This document shows positions 41,659 to 48,607 of a stretch of 58,194 nucleotides of DNA, in pieces. Both the position numbers and the translations under genes were made by a program. Every line of letters starts with the position of its first letter. The first letter of the stretch is position 1. Below the pieces are notes generated by a model that was not told where the DNA came from, ran no database searches, and saw only the letters and a program-made list of their open reading frames with translations. This stretch comes from Chloroflexota bacterium (lineage in GTDB: Bacteria > Chloroflexota > Dehalococcoidia > JACQUA01): positions 1-58,194 of the forward strand of contig JACQUA010000120.1 in NCBI GenBank assembly GCA_016210565.1. Direction: 5' to 3'.

Positions 41659-43103
41659 TGGCGGGAGTGATACGCCGGCACCCCGAGAAGCTCGGGCACG
41701 GTAACGAACCGGTAACCTTCATCCTGAAGGGTACGGATGATGATCGGCACCGCCTCCACGGTGGTGGTCCGGTCCGCCCTCGGTCCCTGGTGGTCGGTGC
41801 CGTATCCGTCATGAAGCAGGATTATCCTCCCGGGCTTAACCTTGCCGACTATTTCCAGGGCGAGCTTTTCCGGCGTTTTGGCGACCTGGTCGTTGGTCGC
41901 AGCGGTCCAGGTGACCTCCACCAGGTTTATCTTCTTGAGGTACTGGAGCTCCCACGGAGACTTCTTGCCATGGGGCGGGCGGTAGAGGTGGGGTTCCAGG
42001 CCAACGGTGCGGAAGATGGCCTCCTGGGCCAGCCTGATGTCTTCCCTCCCCCTGCCGGTCAGGGCATGATTGGCGTCGTGACTATAGGAGTGGTTGCCGA
42101 TGACATGTCCCTCTTCAACGATTCGCCTGGCGGTTGCGGGAAACAGCTCGACATTCTCTCCGATGGCAAAGAACGTCGCCTTTACCCCTGAGTCCTTGAG
42201 GACATCCAGGATGCGGGTGGTGTAGGGATCGTTCGGACCATCATCGAAAGTCAACGCCACCAGCATATCCTCTGACGCCCCCTGGTAATACACCTTTCCG
42301 AAAACCGTGGAGGTCGGTATGAAATAGCCATAGGCCAGGAAAGCGAAGGCGAGAACCAAGGGCGCTATCTTAAAATAGGTCCTGGGTCCGGCCAGTTTCC
42401 AGCGAAGCACGCCGGGAGCAGACCGGGCCACATGCGCCAGAACGATGACGATGTTCCGCAGCACTTCCAGGATTATTTGAACGGTGGGTATCTCGATGCG
42501 CCGCGCGGAGGTCGCCACGACAAGACCGGAATTATATATGATCGTTCCCCGCCGGCCCAGGCGCGTGGCGATGCCGTACTGGTCGGGAGAGTAGGACCGC
42601 TTGTCGTAGCCGTGGATTTCGAGAAACACGTCCTTGAGAAAAGCGAAATTGGCGCCGGAGATGATATACGGCCGGCGAAATAAGGCGATGGTTAACACGT
42701 TGATGAGGTGTCTCAGGAACGGGTCGAGCCTGCGGATGAAGTTGCGGCGCTCGCGATAGACATAGACGCCGGCGACGCCCACTGCCTGCGCCCCCGTGGA
42801 GAAATGCCCTGCGACGCGGCTGAGCCAGTCGGGGGGATAGACCGTGTCGGCGTCGGCCTGGGCGATTATCTCGCCGCGCGCTGCCCTGGCGCCCGATTCC
42901 CTGGCGCCGATCAGGTCCCTCGCCACAGACGAGGTGATAACCCTTGCCCCGAGTTCCCTGGCGATGGCCGCCGAACGGTCCGTACTGCCGTTATCCACGA
43001 CAACGACCTCGTAATCTCCATCATAGTCCTGGTGGCTGAGGGACCGCAGACAATCGGGCAACAGCCGCTCCTCATTCAGCACCGGGATGACCACGCTGAT
43101 CAT
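41655..43103 (-). CDS. Bifunctional family 2 glycosyltransferase / NodB polysaccharide deacetylase fusion
   Basis: A 482-residue fusion. Residues 1-215 are a GT2 domain (ISVVIPVLNEERLLPDCL, VVDNGSTDRSA, AQADADTVYPPDW). Near 255-280 is a membrane helix (FKIAPLVLAFAFLAYGYFI). Residues 295-480 are a NodB deacetylase with VALTFDDGPNDPYT, GNHSYSHD, YRPPHGKKS and ILLHDGYG, so the metal and catalytic residues are complete. It would extend and de-N-acetylate an envelope glycan, possibly handing lipid-linked product to the VTT protein downstream. I use the ATG at 43103 because it begins the conserved GT2 strand; AAGGAGG lies 14 bases upstream. Confidence 0.85.
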   Translation of the reverse strand: MISVVIPVLNEERLLPDCLRSLSHQDYDGDYEVVVVDNGSTDRSAAIARELGARVITSSVARDLIGARESGARAARGEIIAQADADTVYPPDWLSRVAGHFSTGAQAVGVAGVYVYRERRNFIRRLDPFLRHLINVLTIALFRRPYIISGANFAFLKDVFLEIHGYDKRSYSPDQYGIATRLGRRGTIIYNSGLVVATSARRIEIPTVQIILEVLRNIVIVLAHVARSAPGVLRWKLAGPRTYFKIAPLVLAFAFLAYGYFIPTSTVFGKVYYQGASEDMLVALTFDDGPNDPYTTRILDVLKDSGVKATFFAIGENVELFPATARRIVEEGHVIGNHSYSHDANHALTGRGREDIRLAQEAIFRTVGLEPHLYRPPHGKKSPWELQYLKKINLVEVTWTAATNDQVAKTPEKLALEIVGKVKPGRIILLHDGYGTDHQGPRADRTTTVEAVPIIIRTLQDEGYRFVTVPELLGVPAYHSRQ

Positions 43104-43233
43104 GTTAATCCAGGCTGCCTCCTTGAAAGGCTGTCGGATGACCCGGCCAGCTACAATGCCAACTAGAATAGCACAACCTTCGCATAGCGTCAACCTTCCT
43201 TCCTCCCCCTTTCAAAGAGGGGGATTGACAGCC

Positions 43234-43402
43234 ACGTAGGGTGGGTTAAGCACAGCGGGGCGTTGGGGAAGTCGTGTGGCTGTGCGAACCCACCGTAATG
43301 ACAGAAGTGGAACAAAGCTGTGAACGCCAATCCGGCCGAATGGTGGGTTCGCGCAACCGCCCCCGTCAGCGCCTCCCCGTTTGCGCTTAACCCACCCTAC
43401 GT
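43234..43402. repeat. Long palindrome of the GGGTGGGTTAAG family
   Basis: ACGTAGGGTGGGTTAAG at 43234-43250 is the exact reverse complement of CTTAACCCACCCTACGT at 43386-43402. Inner GAACCCACC and GGTGGGTTC half-sites nest inside. A C-rich repeat precedes it at 43205-43226. Noncoding. Confidence 0.7.
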
Positions 43403-43410
43403 TGCTTAAT

Positions 43411-43753
43411 CCCCCTTTTTCCAAACTGATCCTTACCCACATCTCCAGGGCTGGCCACAGAGCGTCTCTTGAGATGTGGAACATAGGCGCAGCCAAAGGT
43501 TTGATTGCTCCAGGCGAGGTTGCGAATAACCGGTACCACCCCGATCCATCGGGGCCTGTGAGCGTTGGATCTTGAACAAGGCAAAGTTAATCCGTTGGTG
43601 ACGAATGGCAAGCATCCAATTCGTTCCGGAAACGGTCATTGGCACAAGAAGGCGCTGTACAAGGTCTAACTCTCGCAGGCACGGAGGCCTGCGGTACCGG
43701 TCCCCTGTGTCCAGCCCTGGAGATGTGGCTAAGGATCAGTTTGCCAAAGGGGG
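43411..43753. mobile_element. Putative 343-bp MITE with ~49-bp terminal inverted repeats
   Basis: The left end 43411-43460 (containing AAACTGATCCTTACCCAC and ATCTCCAGGGCTGG) and right end 43705-43753 are inverted copies with only a few mismatches and one indel. The interior of about 240 bases has no transposase-size frame. A third, partial end copy lies at 46003-46036. This looks like a non-autonomous relic of an insertion sequence. The rest of 43104-43944 holds no gene. Confidence 0.65.
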
Positions 43754-43774
43754 AGAGGGTCCTGCGCGCCAGAA

Positions 43775-43794
43775 AATACGTACGTGCACGTATT
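43775..43794. promoter_or_regulatory. Candidate operator upstream of the two-component system
   Basis: AATACGT (43775-43781) and ACGTATT (43788-43794) are perfect 7-bp arms separated by six bases, 150 bases upstream of the histidine kinase start. Possible autoregulatory site; no match to a known box. Confidence 0.35.
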
Positions 43795-43944
43795 GAAACG
43801 TGGGCAGGCGGGCTGGTAACATAGGAAACTAGTATTAGTAAACAAAGTGGCAATGCAATTCGGGGAATATCCCCGGGCGATCGGCAAGGGGGGAGCTGGC
43901 ATGCTCCCGGTTCCGGCTAGTAGCATCCCAAACAGGGGCGGTCT

Positions 43945-45144
43945 ATGACGAAGAAACGAATCGGTCAAACCTTCTTCGAAAGGGGAAGGATGGCGTGCGC
44001 GGCGTCCCGTTTCGGCGGGTTTGTCTTTGCCGTCCTTCAGATCTGGATTTTTCCAACTTCACCTCAGTACGCCGTACCAATTCAGGGCCTGGTGATTATC
44101 GCCGCCCTCTACACCTGCCTGAAGATACTGCAACCTCCAGACTGGTACCAAATGCCGCGGGCCAACCTGGGACTCTTTGCCATCGACATCGGTATTTGCG
44201 CCGCGCTTCTCATGCTGACAGGGGGAATCCACAGCCCCTTCCTGCTATATACCCTGACGCCGGTGGTCGCCGCCGCTCTGATGCTCCCCGCCAGGACAAC
44301 CGCAGTCATCGCCGGCATGACGGGCGCCTATGTCTTCGCCCTTTTCATCAGATATTCGTCTCCCTCTTTCAGCCAGAGCGTGTCGGCGATGAACGATTTT
44401 CCCTTTTACCTCGTGGCTCTGGGCTCCGCCGCATCCCTCCCGTACCTGATCAATTCGTATAGCCGCCAGCGGTTCCAGTCCGCGACGATCATCGGAGAAA
44501 GGCGGCGGCTGTCGCGGGAGATTCACGACGGCCTGTGCCAGGACCTCTGTGCGGTGCGCTGGCAGGTCGAGGACCTGCGCCTGCAAGCTGGCAGCGACGG
44601 GCTTGTTGCCGGCAATCTGGAACAGATCGAGAAATTGCTTGAGGAGATGGAGAAAGACGCGCGAGGTTCTCTGGAGTTTCTGCGGGGTTTCAAGGCGAGG
44701 CGCCCGTTTGTCTCCGAGATTGATGACTACTTGAGACAACTGGGGGCCGATACCGGGATCGATTGCCGGCTGGAGCCCCAAACACGGGAGCCGGGGCTTG
44801 ACGAGCTCGTCGAGACGGAAACCCTCCACATCTGCAAGGAAGCCCTGCGCAACGCCGTCAAACATTCCAACGCCCGGCGCATTACGTTGAGACTGGCAAC
44901 CAGGAACGGATATTTTCAGGCGACCATAGCCGATAACGGGTGCGGTTTCGATACGGGCAGGCCGAATCGAGGCCAGGGGTTAACCGTGATGAGCGAGCGG
45001 GCCGAGTCCGTTGGGGGGCGTCTCGAGGTAAGCTCCGCGCCCGGCGCCGGTACCGAAATTCGGTTGGAGGTACCCACAAAATGGAGTCAACCGCCGAGGG
45101 CGGCAAGACCATCAGGGTCCTTGTTGCCGACGACCACCCGGTAG
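43945..45144 (+). CDS. Membrane sensor histidine kinase, NarX/DesK-type (HisKA_3)
   Basis: A 399-residue kinase. Residues 20-165 contain about five membrane helices with almost no periplasmic loop, so it probably senses within the membrane. The dimerisation/phosphoacceptor segment RRRLSREIHDGLCQDL gives the phosphorylated His near residue 190. The ATPase domain has N box HICKEALRNAVKHS and G1 box DNGCGFD, with GQGLTVMSERA following. It overlaps the response regulator start by 64 bases. The signal is unknown. The multicopper oxidase genes 1.3 kb downstream are candidate targets. Confidence 0.92.
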   Translation: MTKKRIGQTFFERGRMACAASRFGGFVFAVLQIWIFPTSPQYAVPIQGLVIIAALYTCLKILQPPDWYQMPRANLGLFAIDIGICAALLMLTGGIHSPFLLYTLTPVVAAALMLPARTTAVIAGMTGAYVFALFIRYSSPSFSQSVSAMNDFPFYLVALGSAASLPYLINSYSRQRFQSATIIGERRRLSREIHDGLCQDLCAVRWQVEDLRLQAGSDGLVAGNLEQIEKLLEEMEKDARGSLEFLRGFKARRPFVSEIDDYLRQLGADTGIDCRLEPQTREPGLDELVETETLHICKEALRNAVKHSNARRITLRLATRNGYFQATIADNGCGFDTGRPNRGQGLTVMSERAESVGGRLEVSSAPGAGTEIRLEVPTKWSQPPRAARPSGSLLPTTTR

Positions 45145-45749
45145 TACGCGACGGCCTTCGCGCCGCCCTGGGCAAGCAGGCCGACATGAAGCTGGTGGGA
45201 GAAGCCGCGGACGGGCTCGAAGCCATGAACAAAGCGGTGCAGCTTAAGCCTGACGTGGTTATCATGGATATTACGATGCCGGTCCGTAACGGTCTCGAGG
45301 CGCTCATAGGCTTCAAGCAAATACTACCCCAGGTCAAGGTCTTGTTCCTCACCATTTCGGAACGGGAAGAAGACCTGTTCCAGGCCATCCGCCTCGGCGC
45401 GGACGGCTATTTGCTCAAGAAGAGCAGCCTGGTAGAAGTGATCGAGGCCGTCAGGCGGGTTGCCCGCGGTGAGGCTATCCTTTCACCTGCTATGACCGTC
45501 AGGCTCATGAGCGAGTTGAGAGACGGGCCGAAGACCCCGCCGCTGACCGACCGGGAGAAAGAGGTGCTGGGGCTGATAGCGACCGGCCTCACCACTTCTG
45601 AAATCGCCCAAAAGCTCTTTCTCAGTCCCGGGACGGTCAGTTCGTACGTGCAGCGCCTCCTGCAAAAGCTCCATCTGAAGAACCGGCCTGAAGCAGTGGC
45701 CTACTACTTCAGCCACAACCTCGGCGACAAGAAACCACCTAACAGCTAA
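45081..45749 (+). CDS. NarL/FixJ-family response regulator
   Basis: A 222-residue regulator. The receiver domain has IRVLVADDHPVVRDG (acidic pocket DD) and the phosphorylated Asp in VVIMDITMP. The LuxR-type HTH is LTDREKEVLGLIATGLTTSE followed by KLFLSPGTVSSYVQRLLQKL. I use the ATG at 45081 (MESTAEGGKTIRVLV) with GGAGGTACC upstream; starting further upstream would only read the kinase gene in another frame. Co-translated with the kinase. Confidence 0.94.
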   Translation: MESTAEGGKTIRVLVADDHPVVRDGLRAALGKQADMKLVGEAADGLEAMNKAVQLKPDVVIMDITMPVRNGLEALIGFKQILPQVKVLFLTISEREEDLFQAIRLGADGYLLKKSSLVEVIEAVRRVARGEAILSPAMTVRLMSELRDGPKTPPLTDREKEVLGLIATGLTTSEIAQKLFLSPGTVSSYVQRLLQKLHLKNRPEAVAYYFSHNLGDKKPPNS

Positions 45750-45992
45750 CAGCTATTGGCTGTCGGCTGTCAGCTTTCAGCAATCAGCTTCGTGGGACTT
45801 CTTGACCCTCTGAAGACGCAATCCGTACGGGCGCGTTGCGCGCGCCCCCCCCCCGGCGGCATATTTACCGTAGCGCGGGCATCCTGCCCGTGACGCAGTG
45901 GATTTCAGCAGACGCAAATATGTAAGTGTGGGTTCGCCCAGGCCCCCTCCTTCGCCACAACCCCTCTGTGCTTAACCCGCGCTTAACCCACC
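45750..45992. other. Intergenic repeats, no gene
   Basis: It contains AGCTAACAGCTATTGGCTGTC-like low complexity, a GCGGGCATCCTGCCCG palindrome at about 45877-45895 and CTTAACCC/GTGGGTT half-sites of the GGGTGGGTTAAG family ending at 45998. Confidence 0.5.
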
Positions 45993-46229
45993 CTACGCTA
46001 TTGTGTCCAGCCATCGAGATGTGGGGAAGGACCAGTCTTTGATAAGATCGTGAGCGAAGCCCAAATCCTTGCTCACAACAATGCGCTCGGTCTTACGAGC
46101 GTGCTCAAGGATTCGGCCATCGGCAGCGGAGGGGAGTAGCACATCCCTCACGTGGACGGCGTCGTGGCTGTGCTTCTTGAGAATCTCTATCGACAAACGT
46201 GGCGAGTCGGCATCTACGAGGAATCTCAT
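45993..46229 (-). CDS. DUF5615 PIN-like toxin, C-terminally truncated
   Basis: A 78-residue protein starting with the ATG at 46229 that overlaps the antitoxin stop (ATGA). RFLVDADSPRLSIEILKKHS, DAVHVRDV and ERIVVSKDLGFAHDLIK match the DUF5615 PIN-like N-terminal two-thirds: D at the active site in LVDAD and D in VSKDLGF. Relatives run to roughly 110-120 residues. Here the last 13 residues (SFPTSRWLDTIA) are encoded by the repeat end at 46003-46036, so the toxin has probably been cut by an element and may be inactive. Confidence 0.75.
   Translation of the reverse strand: MRFLVDADSPRLSIEILKKHSHDAVHVRDVLLPSAADGRILEHARKTERIVVSKDLGFAHDLIKDWSFPTSRWLDTIA
46003..46036. repeat. Third copy of the MITE/IS end sequence
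   Basis: GTGTCCAGCC....GAGATGTGG..AAGGA.CAGT matches the right end of the 43411-43753 element (43707-43740) with about six differences, in the same orientation. It overlaps the 3' end of the DUF5615 gene. Confidence 0.6.
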
Positions 46230-46451
46230 GCCTTCGTCTTCAACGGTCGCACTTCCTCTCCCATCACAAGTCTGGCAGCGTATTCTATGGCGGCAAGGAT
46301 ATCTTCCCTGGTAACTCCGTACTCTTCTTCTATATTCTTCGTATTCCATCCCGCCGACCGGACTGCCGAGAATGACGTCCACGGGGACCCTGGTCCCTCT
46401 TATTACTGGTTTCCCGTGCATGATTTTGGCATCTGTCACTATTCTTTCCAT
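46226..46451 (-). pseudogene. DUF433 antitoxin with frameshift
   Basis: The N-terminal half reads HGKPVIRGTRVPVDVILGS and PVGGMEYEE, classic DUF433. In the same frame the sequence then turns non-family. Shifting frame inside the purine tract 46323-46346 restores the rest of DUF433, EYGVTREDILAAIEYAARLV, ending KTKA and a TGA that overlaps the toxin ATG. The unshifted frame instead runs straight into the toxin frame, giving a fused 152-residue reading frame. A one-base indel or an assembly error explains it; programmed frameshifting is a less likely option. Confidence 0.8.
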
Positions 46452-46805
46452 TTTGTTCCTCTTGCAGGCTATTCTATTTTTCCCGGCGCCAGTTTTCCAT
46501 GCGAACTACCGGTAGGACAGGCTTTCCAGCCTGTCGAGCGAAAAAGGCGACGAGTTGGCGACCTGCGAGAGTCTGGAAAGGCTGTCCTATCTCTGGCTGT
46601 CTGCTTTCAGCAGTCAGCTATCAGCCAGAAGTTCGGCCCGCAATGTTGGTTGCTGATGGCTGTTTGCTGATTGCTTTCTCCTGAGCCTGGCCCACCCGAC
46701 ATCGATTCCCACCTCGCAGAATAGCCAGCCCTCACAGGCGGGGACGCCTGTGCCACCTGTTTGTTTGGATGCCTGCGCCGCCCGATTCTTCCTCGCTGCA
46801 CCCTC
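46452..46805. other. Intergenic repeats, no gene
   Basis: Palindromic units fill the stretch: GGACAGGCTTTCCAGCCTGTC at about 46517-46538 with an inverted diverged copy near 46570, a TCAGCTATCAGC run, and CACAGGCGGGGACGCCTGTG at 46733-46752. No coding signal is seen. Confidence 0.55.
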
Positions 46806-46806
46806 T

Positions 46807-46837
46807 TAGCTAGGTACCCTTACGCATAGCTAGGTAC
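46807..46837 (+). promoter_or_regulatory. Two 11-bp direct repeats spaced 20 bp, upstream of the multicopper oxidase genes
   Basis: TAGCTAGGTAC occurs at 46807-46817 and again at 46827-46837. The 20-base period puts both on one face of the helix, as expected for an activator dimer. A TATAGT at 46943-46948 could be a -10 with no -35 match, which would suit an activator-dependent promoter. The NarL-type regulator at 45081-45749 is a candidate binder. Confidence 0.5.
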
Positions 46838-47057
46838 GGCTACTGACCCTCAGTCTAAGTAATCTGATGGCAAGCCCATCTGCTTTCTTTTTCCCGGAAT
46901 TCCGGTTTTGCTGGCAGACACCCGCTGGATACAGGCTTAGCATATAGTCAGGCTATTTTCAGGCCGTCAAACCGCAATTGCAGACGGGAAAGGAGCTAAC
47001 TAAATGAAACAAATAGCTGAAGTGCAACAATGTTCTAAGGTGGAAAGGAGCTAGGAA

Positions 47058-48578
47058 ATGGCCACAACCTCGAAAACGGCAAGCTTCGTCAATGTTAAGA
47101 CCATCGACCGCCGCCAGTTCCTTAAGTATGGATTCGGGGGACTGGCGGTTATCGTCGTGGGCAGCAAGCTTTCCTGGCTGGCCAAGGACCAGCCCGCCTT
47201 TGCCGCCACCCAGACCCTCAGCTTTCGCATCACCGATGCCGTCAAGGGCATGGTAACGGACAACGCCGTCAACAGCGCCAAATGCTACTTCTGGGTCTAC
47301 AAAGCTCAGACGCCCAACCTGCCGGCCGACTGCCCCGGGCCGATCATCGTCGCGGCCAAGGGAGACACCGTCAATATCACCGTATTCAATGCCCTGGATG
47401 AGCCCCACGCCTTCTTTATTCCGGGCACGCCCGGGGTTAACGGCGGCGCCCCGATGGTTGACAGCGGCCCCATCGCCCCGAACACCACCTGGTCGGGGTC
47501 CTTCACCGCCAACGTTTCCGGCGCCCACCTGTATTTCGACAACCTGAATGCGCCGGTAAACCGGATGATGGGCCTGCATGGCGCTTTGATCGTCATGCCC
47601 ACCGCGGCGGCCGCGGGGCACAAGTTCACCCCGTACGACAGTCCCACCACCGGGGTCCAGAAACTCTATGACGATTTCGGCAGCAGCGCTCACTTCCCCG
47701 GCCTGGCCTGGGAGCAGGGCGACCCGCTCACCAACACCCCACCCTTCCGCCAGTACGTGTGGCTGGACCACCAGGCCAGCCCGGTGCTGTTTGCCGAGGT
47801 GGGCAACTGGCCCGCGAACCTGGACTACCCGGCGCAGCAGTTCCTGGACCGGTTTTTGAGGGACCCGTTCAACCCCGACCCCAACCGGACCCGACTGCCC
47901 CAGTACTTCACCATCAACGGGCAGTCGGGGTTCTTCTCCCACTTCAATCCTCACATTACTCCGATGGTGCGCGCCGGCGAGCCGATGTGCGTCCACATCC
48001 TGAACGCCGGATTGTGGTACCACTCGATGCATCTCCACGCCAATCACATGTACATCACCTGCGTCAACGGTGTGGTCCAGGAGAACCCGCTCTGGGTGGA
48101 CGTCTGGAACGTAGAGCCTATGGAACGGGTCGATTATACAATACCGGCCATGAGGATACCGGATGTCGGCACTGCCAGGGGCATCGGCCTGCCGGACGCG
48201 CCGCTGATCGGCGTCAACGGCCGCCCGTGCTATCCCCCGGTGGAAGAAATGGACCTGCACTTCCCGCCCCTGGGGACCAAGGCTAAAGACGCCGCCGGAA
48301 ACGACGTTGAGTTGGGCCAGCGCATGTCGCCCCTGTGCTACCCCATGCACGACCATGCGGAGCCTACCCAGACGGCCCAGGGTGGCAACTATAACCTGGG
48401 ACTGATTTCAGGCATATATTTCACCGGCGACCGCAATGCCAACGGGACTCTGCCGGGCGGGGTCATTGATTTCCCGGTAGACGCCGATTTCCGCATTGCC
48501 CTTATTGACGAAGCCACCGGCAAGCCTATCTACGGCATCAGCGCCACCAGCCCGCCGGCGCCTCCCATGAGACCATAG
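47058..48578 (+). CDS. Tat-exported multicopper oxidase-like protein (chain A)
   Basis: A 506-residue secreted cupredoxin-repeat protein. A Tat signal is seen at residues 16-50: IDRRQFLKYG, hydrophobic GLAVIVVGS, cleavage near AFA-AT. Of the four HxH copper motifs of a multicopper oxidase it keeps only two, both near the C-terminus: HSMHLHANH (322-330) and CYPMHDHAEPTQTAQGGNY (427-445). The domain-1 site that normally reads YHSH is GAHLYFDN, although VNRMMGLHGALIVMP after it is a clear MCO block. ATG at 47058 with GGAAAGGAGCTAGGAA. A second MCO-like chain follows 29 bases later and holds the missing HWH and HCH motifs. Confidence 0.85.
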   Translation: MATTSKTASFVNVKTIDRRQFLKYGFGGLAVIVVGSKLSWLAKDQPAFAATQTLSFRITDAVKGMVTDNAVNSAKCYFWVYKAQTPNLPADCPGPIIVAAKGDTVNITVFNALDEPHAFFIPGTPGVNGGAPMVDSGPIAPNTTWSGSFTANVSGAHLYFDNLNAPVNRMMGLHGALIVMPTAAAAGHKFTPYDSPTTGVQKLYDDFGSSAHFPGLAWEQGDPLTNTPPFRQYVWLDHQASPVLFAEVGNWPANLDYPAQQFLDRFLRDPFNPDPNRTRLPQYFTINGQSGFFSHFNPHITPMVRAGEPMCVHILNAGLWYHSMHLHANHMYITCVNGVVQENPLWVDVWNVEPMERVDYTIPAMRIPDVGTARGIGLPDAPLIGVNGRPCYPPVEEMDLHFPPLGTKAKDAAGNDVELGQRMSPLCYPMHDHAEPTQTAQGGNYNLGLISGIYFTGDRNANGTLPGGVIDFPVDADFRIALIDEATGKPIYGISATSPPAPPMRP

Positions 48579-48607
48579 GGACGCGGGAAATACCACGTAA
48601 AGGAGAA

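Noticed and set aside
46323..46346. Programmed ribosomal frameshift in the DUF433 gene
   Set aside because: There is no classical slippery heptamer or obvious downstream pseudoknot; an indel or sequencing error is more likely.
46959..48356. Antisense frame of 465 codons opposite multicopper oxidase chain A
   Set aside because: The plus strand has a Tat signal, copper motifs and a good ribosome site; the antisense product is low complexity.
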